64,000 nt of DNA, taken from contig JADGAV010000023.1 of assembly GCA_015231825.1 (NCBI GenBank), positions 1 to 64,000 on the forward strand, given 5' to 3'. Origin of the DNA: SAR324 cluster bacterium. Lineage in GTDB: Bacteria > SAR324 > NAC60-12. The notes under the pieces were generated by a model that ran no database searches, was not told the origin of the DNA, and saw nothing but the letters and a program-made list of their open reading frames with translations. This document shows, piece after piece, positions 45,523 through 54,871 of this stretch (the first letter of the stretch is position 1; each line of letters starts with the position of its first letter). Made by a program: the position numbers and the translations under genes.

Positions 45523-45825
45523 ACTTGATAGACAGTAATTTGTGAGAAGGTTGATTTTGGGTGTATTGAGAAATATGATGTTGGAAACTGGATGTCAAGA
45601 GCAAATTGCCAGCACTTCAATCCCCCCTTCTTAAAAGTGCTTCCAATTCATTTGAATAGGGATAGATTCCAACCGTCCATTTCCATAAAACTGGGATGAA
45701 TCGCTTTCAACCTTGAAGATCGTCTGAAAAAATGAGAAAATTTCATCTTTCCCGTCATATCTTTTCTCTTACAGGAATTAATTTTTTGAGACGGTCCCTT
45801 TATAACCATTAAGAAAACATGGAGT
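45523..45825. other. 303-base divergent intergenic region
   Basis: The region separates the GntR gene from the next rightward gene. It contains TGTCAAGA at 45593-45600, the same eight bases as inside the arms of the palindrome at 39840-39889, possibly an autoregulatory half-site. I see nothing else I can support. Confidence 0.35.
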
Positions 45826-46797
45826 ATGGCCAAAAAAGCAAAAAAGCAAAAAGCAGGGATGCTGAAACGGAAACAGCAGAAACAAAATAAAAAGGCATTG
45901 CAACGCCGGCAGGGGGCCAGTCGTGCACCGCAGCAACCCAGTTCGGAAAAAGAAGTTCAGAAGATTTTAGAAAAAATCCCCATTCTTGCCTATGAGGAAG
46001 AACTGAATGAAGTACGATTTGATCCAGAAACAATGCGGGCCTATCAGGATTCTGAGGAGTCGGAACCTGATGTTTTGGAAAAACTGATCACTCCGGAAAT
46101 TATCGCAGATTGCCGGGAACGACTGGAAAAAATGGACGAGCGGACCAAAGGCGATATGCAGAAAAATTTGATGGCAAAAGGGGCTGCCTATACGTTGGGG
46201 GAACAAACGATGCCTGTTGAGATCAATCCCTTGATCGTGGCCATTTATCTTCGTTCAAAAGCGGACCTGACAGGAGAGCCGCTCGCGTTGTCTCAAATCA
46301 TCAGTGCGGTGGGGAAGTATGAAGCGGACAACACAGAATACATTGAAAAACAACTCGAAACCATTACGGGGAACCTGCAAAATCCGGAAGAATTGCCCGA
46401 TGAAGATCTTGAGGATGAAGACTATTCCTCCGACGTGATTGCGGGAACTGTCGAGAAAGCTACTATTGATCAGGAGTTGATGGACCGTTACTATCAAACC
46501 CTGGGGGAATTGGAAGAAGAAGATGCGGAGCGGATGAAAGACGATCTGGAAGAGTTTACAGACAATTATGTGACTCGACCGATGGAGGAGTGGGATGCAG
46601 AAATGGTCGACGATTTCCTGGGGAACTGGTTCATCAAAAATCTCAATCCGCTGCTTGAAGATTTAATCAGCATGCAAAATACTTTGGAACATTTTTTCCA
46701 ATTCCTTGGGCAAGAGTCGAAGATTGCCTCTGAAGAACTCAACAAAATCACACCTTTGCTGCAGGACAAAGAAAAATATAAAGGACGAATGACCTGA
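45826..46797 (+). CDS. Hypothetical charged protein
   Basis: I do not recognise this 323-aa protein. The first 30 residues are almost all Lys, Arg and Gln, like a nucleic-acid or ribosome-binding tail, while the rest is strongly acidic and helical, with clusters such as ELPDEDLEDEDYSSD near residue 190. There is no signal peptide or membrane segment. The ribosome site GGAG lies only one base from the ATG, unusually close. The downstream lipoprotein gene begins 170 bases later with its own strong site, so a shared transcript is uncertain. Confidence 0.65.
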   Translation: MAKKAKKQKAGMLKRKQQKQNKKALQRRQGASRAPQQPSSEKEVQKILEKIPILAYEEELNEVRFDPETMRAYQDSEESEPDVLEKLITPEIIADCRERLEKMDERTKGDMQKNLMAKGAAYTLGEQTMPVEINPLIVAIYLRSKADLTGEPLALSQIISAVGKYEADNTEYIEKQLETITGNLQNPEELPDEDLEDEDYSSDVIAGTVEKATIDQELMDRYYQTLGELEEEDAERMKDDLEEFTDNYVTRPMEEWDAEMVDDFLGNWFIKNLNPLLEDLISMQNTLEHFFQFLGQESKIASEELNKITPLLQDKEKYKGRMT

Positions 46798-46967
46798 TCG
46801 TCTCTTCGTCTTGTTGAACCATCCAAATCTGCTGCTACTCCAAGATAGGGAAGACCGGCTCGGGGCGCTGTGTTGCCGATCGGTCATCCAGAATTAAAAA
46901 ATGCGGCTCTTCCCTTTCGTTTTAAAGAGCGCATAAGTCATTTTCTGATCTCATTTAAGGAGGAAAG

Positions 46968-48236
46968 ATGTTCGCTTTTGTTAAGAAATGGTCCATTGTA
47001 TCAGCAGGATTGTTGTTGTTCAGTCTCTGGGTGGCAGGATGCTCTTCCCAACCCAAGCCTCGGGCGAAGGTATCTGAATTGGATGATCCCTCACATCATG
47101 TCTTACGGGGACAGGATATGATCAAAAAGGATCGCTGGAATGATGCCCGTCGAGAATTTCGTCTGGCTTTGGAAATGAAGCCGGATTATTCTCCCGCTCT
47201 GGCAGGTCAGGCCCTGGTGACTGCACATGAAACAACATTGGCCGGAAAATCAAAGGAGGAAATTGAAAAGGCGGCAGACAAGGCGATGGAATTGCTGAAT
47301 GATTCATTTGACAAAAAACAGAGTGACCGGGAAGAAGCAAATGCTCATGTGATGGCAATCCGGATTTTAACCATTCTTAAAGAAAAAGAAGATGAAGACT
47401 GGTTGGATGAGGCGGAAGATCACTATGAAGATGCAGTGGAGCTCTATGAAGATGAAGACAATTCCAAGTTAAGCAATCTGCGTGCAGGGCCTCATTTTTA
47501 TATGGCAAAAGCTTACCAGGAAGCCTCGGAATTTCGAAAAGCAATCACACGATTCAGCACGGTGCTGGAATTGAATTTGGGATTCACCCGTGAAGCCGAT
47601 GAAGCAATTGAACAGCTGCAGAAGAGTTTGCGTGTGGAGACCGGAACGCGTCTTGGCAAACGGATTTCCAAAAGTCTTTCCATTACCCGGGGTGATATGG
47701 CAGCATTGCTGGTTGAGGAACTGCTTTTACCTCGACTCTACAGCCGTGATGGCAATAAAGCCAGTTATGATACAAATTTTAAACCGCCGACTAAAGAATT
47801 CATTTCCCAGCAGAAACGTGAAATTCCTGTTGCCACAGATATTGATGAACATCCTCTCCGCAGTGATATCGAACAAGTTTTGCAGCTGGGAGTGCGTGGG
47901 TTGGAAGCGAGTCCCCAGCATCTGTTTTATCCAAACAAAACAATTCTGCGTTCCGAATACGCCATCATGCTCGAGGATGTTTTGATTCAAGTGACAAAAG
48001 ATCGCGCTTTGTCCACTCGATTCATTGGAGATTCTTCACCCTGGCCTGATGTCAATCCTGCCGTTTATTATTACAATGCCGCCCGCACGCTGGTATCTCG
48101 AAATATCATGACCGTTGTGGACAAAACCCGCGGAGAATTTGGACCGCTGCTCCCGATTCAGGGAACCGATGCTCTTCTTGGAATCCGCCTTCTCAAAAAT
48201 GAACTGGAAAGTTATATCAGAAAACCGGAAAGTTAA
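46968..48236 (+). CDS. Lipoprotein with TPR and SLH-like domains
   Basis: The 422-aa protein has a lipoprotein signal with lipobox VAGC (Cys25). Residues 45-215 contain tetratricopeptide repeats, such as AYQEASEFRKAITRFSTVLE. The second half has two segments that resemble S-layer homology domains: VATDIDEHPLRSDIEQVLQL followed by LGVRGLEASPQHLFYPNKT and RSEYAIMLEDVL, then WPDVNPAVYYYNAARTLVSR. SLH domains bind cell-wall or surface polymers; joined to a lipid anchor it may link the outer membrane and the wall. AAGGAGGAAAG precedes the ATG at 46968. The regulator gene follows after 7 bases. Confidence 0.75.
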   Translation: MFAFVKKWSIVSAGLLLFSLWVAGCSSQPKPRAKVSELDDPSHHVLRGQDMIKKDRWNDARREFRLALEMKPDYSPALAGQALVTAHETTLAGKSKEEIEKAADKAMELLNDSFDKKQSDREEANAHVMAIRILTILKEKEDEDWLDEAEDHYEDAVELYEDEDNSKLSNLRAGPHFYMAKAYQEASEFRKAITRFSTVLELNLGFTREADEAIEQLQKSLRVETGTRLGKRISKSLSITRGDMAALLVEELLLPRLYSRDGNKASYDTNFKPPTKEFISQQKREIPVATDIDEHPLRSDIEQVLQLGVRGLEASPQHLFYPNKTILRSEYAIMLEDVLIQVTKDRALSTRFIGDSSPWPDVNPAVYYYNAARTLVSRNIMTVVDKTRGEFGPLLPIQGTDALLGIRLLKNELESYIRKPES

Positions 48237-48243
48237 GATTTTA

Positions 48244-49689
48244 ATGAATGATTCAATTCAAATTCTTGTCGTCGACGATGAGCAAAGTATCCGCTGGGTT
48301 TTGGACCAGACACTTTCACGTTTGGGATATTCTTTACACTTGGCGGAAACAGCCGATGAGGCAGAAAAAATACTGCAGCAAGTCTCCATTGATATCGCAT
48401 TCATCGATATCAATCTCCCCGATCAATCCGGTCTTTCTTTTATGGAAAATGCATTGATGCAGTTTCCTTCTCTCTTAGCCATTGTGATTACCGGCCAAAG
48501 CACGATGTACAATACTGTCAGTGCGATGAAAATAGGAGCCTATGATTATCTGGCAAAGCCATTTGATATCGAAGATGCTGAATCCCTGGTCCTTAAAGCT
48601 TCCGAGGTGGTTTTCAGCAATCGCAGTATGAAAAAGACCAATGGGATCGCCAAGTCGGAAAAGTCGGAATTGCTGGTGGGTAAAAGTAAAGCAATGCACA
48701 GTTTGTATAAAGCGATTGGAAGGGTTGCTGCAAGCGATTTAACCGTTTTAATCCTGGGGGAAAGCGGTACTGGTAAAGAGCTGATCGCCCGTTCCATCCA
48801 TCAGCACTCAGTGCGTGCTCATCAGCCGTTCATTGCACTCAACTGTGCGGCCATTCCTTCAGAACTTCTCGAATCCGAATTGTTTGGTCATGAAAAAGGC
48901 GCTTTTACGGGTGCGGCAGAGAGAAAAAAGGGAAAGTTGGAACTGGCTGATTCGGGGACTTTGTTTCTTGACGAAATTGGTGATATGCCTCTCAAGCTGC
49001 AAAGCAAACTCCTCCGGGTTTTACAGGAGAAAAGTTTTGAAAGAGTGGGAGGACATGAAATCATTATGACGGATATGCGAGTCATCGCTGCCACACACCG
49101 AAACTTGGAGAAGTTGATTGAAGAAGGGCTTTTCCGGGCAGATTTGTATTACCGTCTCAATGTGTTTTCGACGTATATCCCTCCTTTGAGAGAAAGACGT
49201 GAAGATATTCCGGTCCTTGCCGAACATTTTCTGCGCAAAGGTGAAAACGAACTTGCTGTCTGCAGCAAACGCCTTGCACCTGACTCTTTGAAAGAACTGC
49301 AGCGTTACCATTGGCCCGGCAATGTGCGAGAATTAGAAAATGTGATAAAAAGTCTGATGATCACCAATGTTACAGAAATCATCACCCCCGATACCATTCC
49401 GCGCAATATCACCGAGCGAGTTCCTTTCATTGAAGAGGAAGAACTCCATCTGGAAGATCTGGTCTATAACAAAATAAAACCGCTTGTAAGCACATACATT
49501 CAACAGGAAGGGACCGAATTGATGGATGTGATCATGCCGCAGCTGGAACGTCCTCTGTTGAGACTCACGCTTGAAGAAACCCGATGGAACCAGAATCGCA
49601 GTTCTAAAATCCTTGGCATCAATCGCAATACACTACGTAAAAAAATTGAATCTTTAGGACTCCAAAAATCAGAGACGCTGGAAACATGA
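48244..49689 (+). CDS. Sigma-54-dependent response regulator (NtrC family)
   Basis: The 481-aa protein has a receiver domain (Asp11, Asp12, phospho-acceptor Asp55, Lys105), a AAA+ domain with Walker A GESGTGKE (172-179), the sigma-54 contact loop GAFTGA (219-224) and Walker B TLFLDEIGD, and a C-terminal Fis-type helix-turn-helix (NRSSKILGINRNTLRKKI). When phosphorylated it should open promoters bound by sigma-54 polymerase. No partner kinase is adjacent. It resembles NtrC closely in length and order, but nitrogen control is not proven. It begins 7 bases after the lipoprotein gene and overlaps yacG by 4 bases. Confidence 0.92.
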   Translation: MNDSIQILVVDDEQSIRWVLDQTLSRLGYSLHLAETADEAEKILQQVSIDIAFIDINLPDQSGLSFMENALMQFPSLLAIVITGQSTMYNTVSAMKIGAYDYLAKPFDIEDAESLVLKASEVVFSNRSMKKTNGIAKSEKSELLVGKSKAMHSLYKAIGRVAASDLTVLILGESGTGKELIARSIHQHSVRAHQPFIALNCAAIPSELLESELFGHEKGAFTGAAERKKGKLELADSGTLFLDEIGDMPLKLQSKLLRVLQEKSFERVGGHEIIMTDMRVIAATHRNLEKLIEEGLFRADLYYRLNVFSTYIPPLRERREDIPVLAEHFLRKGENELAVCSKRLAPDSLKELQRYHWPGNVRELENVIKSLMITNVTEIITPDTIPRNITERVPFIEEEELHLEDLVYNKIKPLVSTYIQQEGTELMDVIMPQLERPLLRLTLEETRWNQNRSSKILGINRNTLRKKIESLGLQKSETLET

Positions 49690-49889
49690 ATCAGAAACTC
49701 CATGAAAAAGAAAAGACTCTGTTTGTCAATTGTCCAAAATGCAGGAAGTTGGTGGAGTGGGCAACAAGCTCATTTCGCCCCTTTTGCTCGAAACGATGTC
49801 AAACTCTGGACCAGGCAGGCTGGGCTTCTGAAGAATATCAAATTTCTTCCCTTCCCGACGAATCTCCTCCGTCAGAAGATATAAATTGA
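49686..49889 (+). CDS. yacG: DNA gyrase inhibitor YacG
   Basis: This 67-aa protein has the YacG zinc-binding pattern Cys16-x2-Cys19 and Cys34-x3-Cys38 with FRPFCSKRCQTLDQAGWASEE-like spacing between them and the tail. YacG binds GyrB and blocks DNA binding by gyrase in E. coli. The start overlaps the stop of the upstream regulator gene as ATGA, and mutL starts 2 bases after its stop, so the three are coupled. Confidence 0.9.
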   Translation: MNQKLHEKEKTLFVNCPKCRKLVEWATSSFRPFCSKRCQTLDQAGWASEEYQISSLPDESPPSEDIN

Positions 49890-49891
49890 TT

Positions 49892-51850
49892 ATGAACGCT
49901 TCTGTTCCAAGTTCTCCAATCAAAATCCTCTCCGAACAATTGATCAATAAAATTGCTGCGGGTGAAGTGGTGGAACGACCCGCCTCCATCGTCAAGGAAC
50001 TGGTTGAAAATTCAATTGATGCCGGGGCGGATCAGATCTTTGTCACCATCAAGAATGGGGGCAAGGACTTGATATCCATCATGGACAATGGTTGCGGCAT
50101 GGATGAAAAGAATGCGCGTTTAGCCATCGAACGGCATGCTACCAGCAAAATTTCCGAGGAAGAAGATTTGGAACAGATTCAAACCTTAGGATTTCGAGGA
50201 GAAGCCCTTGCTTCCATTGCTTCAGTTTCTCATTTTGAACTCATGACCTGTGATGACGAAAACCAGGGGGCGATTCGTTTGCTGATCAGAGGGGGGTATC
50301 TCGAAGAAAGTGCAAAAATCGGATTTCCCAAAGGAACCAAAATAACTATTCAGCAGCTTTTCTACAATACACCCGCGCGTCTAAAATTTCTTAAAACGGT
50401 TCCTACAGAATTTCGACACATTCAGGAAACGGTGCTGCATCAGGCGCTGGCACAGCCCCACATTCAGTTTCGTCTCACTCACAATCAACAAGTCGTTTTC
50501 AGCCTGCCCAAGGGACAATCCCTGGAACAGCGAATTTATCAGTTGTTTGGTGAGGAATTTAGAGAAGCTTTGATTCCTCTCGAACACCGGGAAACGTATT
50601 TGCGCTATTCCGGTTTTGTTTCCATGCCCACGCGTGCCAGGACAAGCAAACGTTGGCAGTATCTGTTTGTTAACGAGCGATTCGTCAAATGTCCTTCCGT
50701 GAACCGTGCAATTTATGACGCGCATCGAACGCTCCTGATGAAAAATCAGCATCCGGTTTTTTTCCTGAAAATCAATTTGGAGCCGTCTGAAATCGATGTC
50801 AATGTCCATCCTGCAAAAACTGAGATTCGTTTCCGCAACAATCAGTTGATTCACGCGATCTTACTTGATCATTTGGGAAAAGAATTGATGGATGCGTCGC
50901 ATCGAAGGCATTTTGGCAGCCAATTGCTCCCGCAGGCTTTTCGCCGGAACCCTTTACCAAAGGAATCGACCGATTCATCGGCTCAAGGTTCGGGTGCGCC
51001 GCCTTTTTTTCCCAATGCAAAAAGGAAAATTGCGCTTCAGGAACAACTGGAAATGATGATTGAAACAGGGGAATCTGCAGGAAGTTCAGCTCAAAAATCT
51101 TCCCGGAACTCAATAAAAAAATCTGAGTCCCTGCAAAGAGATCAAAATAAAGGCAAAAAATCCGTACCGGAAATCCATCAGGAGAAAACCGGCGGAAAAG
51201 AAGAAAAAACGGATGATGAATTTCAGCAAATAGACAAACCAGCAACCGTTACGGAGGAGAAGGGAAAAAACCCGGATTTACGGGTGCTGGGGCAGATTAA
51301 ACAGACTTATATCATTGTAGAAAAAAAAGGCCGTCTCATGCTGTTTGATCAGCATGCAGCATCAGAACGACTGCTTTTTGAACAGTATAAAAGTGAATTC
51401 AATGCGGGCCGGATTCAAAGCGAGACCTTCCCGGTTCCGATCTTACAGGATCTTAGTCCGCAAAACGCAATTTTACTGGAACAATACCTTCCTCAATTCA
51501 AGCACCTCGGATTTGAAATCGAACCCTTCGGCAAAAGCACCTTCTCTATTGCCAGTATTCCTTCAATTTTATCGAAAAATGCCTTTGCAGAAACACTCCT
51601 GGAAATTTTAAATGAATTGATGCTTTTTGGAAAAAGCAAACGGATTGAAGACATAATCCAGCATATTCTGGAAAAAGTTGCTTGCCATTCCGCGGTGAAA
51701 GTTGGCAAGATGCTGGAATTGAAAGAAATGAAGCAGTTGATTGCCTCTTTGGAAGAAATTGAAACCCACCTCTACCATCCCCATGGAAAGCCTGTTTCGA
51801 TAGAACTTTCCAATGAAGAATTGGAAAAGCGATTCAAACGCATGAATTGA
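49892..51850 (+). CDS. mutL: DNA mismatch repair protein MutL
   Basis: The 652-aa protein has the GHKL ATPase motifs ELVENSIDAGAD, MDNGCGM and GFRGEALASI in the first 110 residues, followed by a transducer domain, a variable charged linker (about 345-470) and a C-terminal dimerisation domain. DQHAASERLLFE fits the endonuclease motif DQHAx2Ex4E, and ACHSAVKVG and HPHGKP follow. It should therefore nick DNA itself, unlike the E. coli MutL that relies on MutH. The ATG at 49892 is two bases after the yacG stop. Confidence 0.95.
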   Translation: MNASVPSSPIKILSEQLINKIAAGEVVERPASIVKELVENSIDAGADQIFVTIKNGGKDLISIMDNGCGMDEKNARLAIERHATSKISEEEDLEQIQTLGFRGEALASIASVSHFELMTCDDENQGAIRLLIRGGYLEESAKIGFPKGTKITIQQLFYNTPARLKFLKTVPTEFRHIQETVLHQALAQPHIQFRLTHNQQVVFSLPKGQSLEQRIYQLFGEEFREALIPLEHRETYLRYSGFVSMPTRARTSKRWQYLFVNERFVKCPSVNRAIYDAHRTLLMKNQHPVFFLKINLEPSEIDVNVHPAKTEIRFRNNQLIHAILLDHLGKELMDASHRRHFGSQLLPQAFRRNPLPKESTDSSAQGSGAPPFFPNAKRKIALQEQLEMMIETGESAGSSAQKSSRNSIKKSESLQRDQNKGKKSVPEIHQEKTGGKEEKTDDEFQQIDKPATVTEEKGKNPDLRVLGQIKQTYIIVEKKGRLMLFDQHAASERLLFEQYKSEFNAGRIQSETFPVPILQDLSPQNAILLEQYLPQFKHLGFEIEPFGKSTFSIASIPSILSKNAFAETLLEILNELMLFGKSKRIEDIIQHILEKVACHSAVKVGKMLELKEMKQLIASLEEIETHLYHPHGKPVSIELSNEELEKRFKRMN

Positions 51851-51861
51851 ACCGATACGGA

Positions 51862-52872
51862 ATGTCAAAAAACTACCAAATCATTATTCCTCAGAAATTG
51901 GAGCCTGCGAAAAAGGCGTATCATGACTTTGCATTAGATGTGTTGATCGGCCTCTCGGAAAGTCCCAAAAAGTTGCCAAGCAAGTATCTTTATGACACCA
52001 TTGGCAGTGAGGTTTTTCAGGAAATTACAGAATTACCCGAATATTATTTGACGCGCTGCGAACATGAAATTCTTGAGGAACACAAAGAGGAGATTGCAGA
52101 AATTGCGGGAAACGAGCAATTCAATTTAGTTGAACTGGGTCCTGGAGATGGAAGAAAGACAAAAGTCATTCTGGAATATTTTCAGGCGATGCAGCTGGAT
52201 TTTCAATATGCCCCCATTGATATTTCCGAGGATGCTTTGAAAGGCTTGATTGCGACAATGAATGGATTTTTTCCTCAGTTGGAAATAGAAGGCTTGGTTT
52301 CGGATTACTTCGAAGGCATCAAGTGCTTGTCTGCAATGCGCCGGTGTCGAAATTTTGTATTATTTTTAGGCTCCAATATTGGAAATTTCAACCCTTCAGA
52401 AACCCGTGTTTTTCTGCATCGGCTGTGGAACGCTCTGAATCATGGGGATCATGTTCTCATTGGTTTTGATTTGAAGAAAGATGTGGATATGCTGCTGAAT
52501 GCCTATAACGATTCAAATGGAGTCACCGCTTCGTTCAACCTGAACCTGTTGAATCGGATCAACCAGGAAATGGGGGGGAATTTCCGATTGGATCACTTCC
52601 AGCATTACGAAACCTATGATGTGTTTTCCGGAGCAATGGAAAGTTACCTGGTCAGTAAGGAGGCCCAATCGGTTTATATTGAAAAGCTTCAACAGTCTTT
52701 TTGCTTTCAAGCATGGGAACCGATACATACCGAATCTTCATACAAATATTTAGAATCAGATATCATTCTATTGGCAAAGGAAACCGGATTTGCCATTGAA
52801 GCTCATTTTTTTGATGCTCAGCATTACTTTGCCGATTCCCTGTGGAGAGTAGAAAAAGTTTTGCAGAAATAA
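51862..52872 (+). CDS. egtD: EgtD-like histidine N-alpha-methyltransferase
   Basis: The 336-aa methyltransferase belongs to the EgtD family, which trimethylates histidine to hercynine in ergothioneine synthesis. The SAM-binding segment is VELGPGDGRKT (near 91-97). Substrate residues of the family are visible: the conserved tyrosine region PEYYLTRCE, Asn in GSNIGNF (170-176), and Glu291 and Ser293 in HTESSYKY. No egtB, the iron enzyme that normally sits next to egtD, is nearby. The start is either the ATG at 51862 or a TTG at 51847 overlapping the mutL stop; neither has a strong ribosome site. Confidence 0.85.
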   Translation: MSKNYQIIIPQKLEPAKKAYHDFALDVLIGLSESPKKLPSKYLYDTIGSEVFQEITELPEYYLTRCEHEILEEHKEEIAEIAGNEQFNLVELGPGDGRKTKVILEYFQAMQLDFQYAPIDISEDALKGLIATMNGFFPQLEIEGLVSDYFEGIKCLSAMRRCRNFVLFLGSNIGNFNPSETRVFLHRLWNALNHGDHVLIGFDLKKDVDMLLNAYNDSNGVTASFNLNLLNRINQEMGGNFRLDHFQHYETYDVFSGAMESYLVSKEAQSVYIEKLQQSFCFQAWEPIHTESSYKYLESDIILLAKETGFAIEAHFFDAQHYFADSLWRVEKVLQK

Positions 52873-52996
52873 TGGGCTGGAAACTTTCCAAATGAATTTA
52901 AGTTTATCTGTTTTCTTATCAAGATTTTCTTCAAGCGATTTGGATGATGCAGTGACGGAAAATTTTCGAATCGATTTATTTTTCTAGTGATTTTTC

Positions 52997-53281
52997 ATGA
53001 AAACTTCGATATTTGTTTTGCTTATAACTCTATTGAGCGGTTGTGGCTCTTCCGCCTCAAGAATCACCACTCCGGCAGGAGGGAGTGGTTATTTTGTGAG
53101 ATGTTCTGAGACGAAGGAAGGCTGCTTCAGGAAAGCGATCAGCATCTGTCCTGCAGGCTATCAAGTCCTGGACAGCGAAAATATTTCGCCGACAAAAGAT
53201 CGCTCTGCCTATTTTGAAATGTTGATTCAATGCGATTCTTCCTGGAAAAATGTCAATCGAATTCTACAAAATGAGAATTAG
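52997..53281 (+). CDS. Small hypothetical lipoprotein
   Basis: The 94-aa protein has a short signal with lipobox LSGC (Cys16). The mature part has four further cysteines (in YFVRCSETKEGCF, SICPAG and IQCDSS), which could form two disulfide bonds in the periplasm. I do not recognise a family with certainty. The CII-like gene begins 12 bases downstream. Confidence 0.65.
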   Translation: MKTSIFVLLITLLSGCGSSASRITTPAGGSGYFVRCSETKEGCFRKAISICPAGYQVLDSENISPTKDRSAYFEMLIQCDSSWKNVNRILQNEN

Positions 53282-53293
53282 CCGAGGCATGTT

Positions 53294-53779
53294 ATGGACT
53301 TTGATGAACAAAAGGAACAAGAATTGATGGAACTGATCCAGACGGCGATGAAGGACAAAGGAAGCAAGTCGGTCGCTGAAGAAGTGGGAAAAGCCTATTC
53401 CACATTGAGGAGTGAATTGAATGCTCAGAACAAAGATCACAAACTGGGAATTTCAACTTTTCTGAAACTGATCGATCTGATTGACAACAAAGACATCCTG
53501 CAATGGTTCGGAAAACAGTACGGATATTTGTTGATTCCAATGCCAACCACAAAACCTTCACCCTCAGAAAGTATTGAACGATTAATGATTCAGGCCGGAA
53601 AAGACTTTGGAGAAATTTCAAAGACTTTTTTGGAGGTGACCGATATCAATAGCGAAGAGGGACAAAGTATTTCAGCCAATGAGTGGAAATTGCTGGACCG
53701 GGCTTTGCTGCAGGCAATACAGAGCTATTATCGAATCCGCCAGGTTTCCGAGACATTGACACAACATCCCCCCTCCTAA
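53294..53779 (+). CDS. Phage CII-like regulatory protein
   Basis: The 161-aa protein resembles phage regulatory protein CII (Phage_CII family). It has an N-terminal helix-turn-helix-like part with [20 protein letters not shown], then the family hallmark [20 protein letters not shown] and a segment [17 protein letters not shown]. The C-terminal half is helical. CII-type proteins act on phage promoters, but many bacterial chromosomes keep related genes outside prophages. No integrase, capsid or other phage gene is here. The stop overlaps the convergent hydrolase gene by 4 bases. Confidence 0.65.
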   Translation: MDFDEQKEQELMELIQTAMKDKGSKSVAEEVGKAYSTLRSELNAQNKDHKLGISTFLKLIDLIDNKDILQWFGKQYGYLLIPMPTTKPSPSESIERLMIQAGKDFGEISKTFLEVTDINSEEGQSISANEWKLLDRALLQAIQSYYRIRQVSETLTQHPPS

Positions 53780-54552
53780 TTTTCTATGATTGCCACGGCG
53801 CGCGTCCAGCCAGCTGATGCGCCACGAATTTTTGTTGGAAAGCAGGAAACTGTAAAACCGTCAGGAGGTAAAGACTCTAAATTGTGGAGCTTCTCCAGGT
53901 GGCAATAGGCATGGACCATCCCTGCTCGATGTCCTTCCCAAATCAAACCGGCATCTCCACTCTCTTCAAACTTGCTTTGAGTGTGAACAAATGGTGCGTC
54001 CCAGCTCCAGGCATCTGTTCCGGTAACTTTCACACCTTGTTCTAACAGATATAAAGTGGCCTCCCGTCCCATACCGCAGCCTGTTGAAACATAGTGATCC
54101 GTTCCGTAGGCCTCTCCTGCCGCGGTGTTGACGAGAACGATTTCCATAGGCTGAAGACGATGCTTTATGCGGCTCAGTTCTTTTTCAACATCTTCAGCAG
54201 TGACGACATAGCCATCAGGTTTATTTCTGAAATCGAGTTTTACTCCGGGATTGAAACACCACTCCAAGGGAACCTCGTCAATTGTGATAGCACGGCTTCC
54301 CTGATCCATGGTTGAATGAAAATGATAAGGGGCATCCAGATGGGTTCCGTTGTGCGTCATCAATTTAATCCACTCTATGGCCCACCCCTCTCCTGCAGGT
54401 AAATCTTCTTTTTTCAACCCCGGAAAGAACTGGATAATACTTTCTGCGGTATCCTGATGGTTCAAGTATTCGATTTGCGGCCCATATCCCGGTGGATCAG
54501 AAACCACTTCATTCTCAAGGTGCATGGATATGTCGATAAATTGGCGTTCCAT
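53776..54552 (-). CDS. Cyclase-family (kynurenine-formamidase-like) hydrolase
   Basis: The 258-aa protein has the metal motif [12 protein letters not shown] (His67, His71, Asp73, His77) of the cyclase/KynB family, enzymes that hydrolyse amides, lactams or lactones such as N-formylkynurenine or isatin. It is longer than KynB (about 210 aa) and has a [20 protein letters not shown] segment seen in the general cyclase branch, so I do not name it KynB. No tryptophan-degradation genes are adjacent. A perfect GGAGGA site precedes the ATG at 54550-54552. Confidence 0.85.
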   Translation of the reverse strand: MERQFIDISMHLENEVVSDPPGYGPQIEYLNHQDTAESIIQFFPGLKKEDLPAGEGWAIEWIKLMTHNGTHLDAPYHFHSTMDQGSRAITIDEVPLEWCFNPGVKLDFRNKPDGYVVTAEDVEKELSRIKHRLQPMEIVLVNTAAGEAYGTDHYVSTGCGMGREATLYLLEQGVKVTGTDAWSWDAPFVHTQSKFEESGDAGLIWEGHRAGMVHAYCHLEKLHNLESLPPDGFTVSCFPTKIRGASAGWTRAVAIIEN

Positions 54553-54871
54553 TGTTGTTCCTCCATAATTGTTTTCAGGTGCCATCTCAAAAAATTGATT
54601 CTGTTTGGTGCAAAGCATACATTAATTTTTTGAGATAAAAAGTCCAATTTTCAGCTTTGGAAAATGCCCTTCTGGAAGACTTTTAACTGGAAGATGAGAA
54701 GCAGTTACACTCAACTGTAAAATCAGGCTTTTTTCTTTCTTATAGAGCCTCCTCTCCTTGACTTTGTTTGCTCCGTTATGTTAGCCTGAATCTATAAAAA
54801 ATCGATTCCATGGCAAGCTGATTCCGGCTTTCGTGTGAGCAACATCAAATTCTAATATATTCGGAGGCTTT

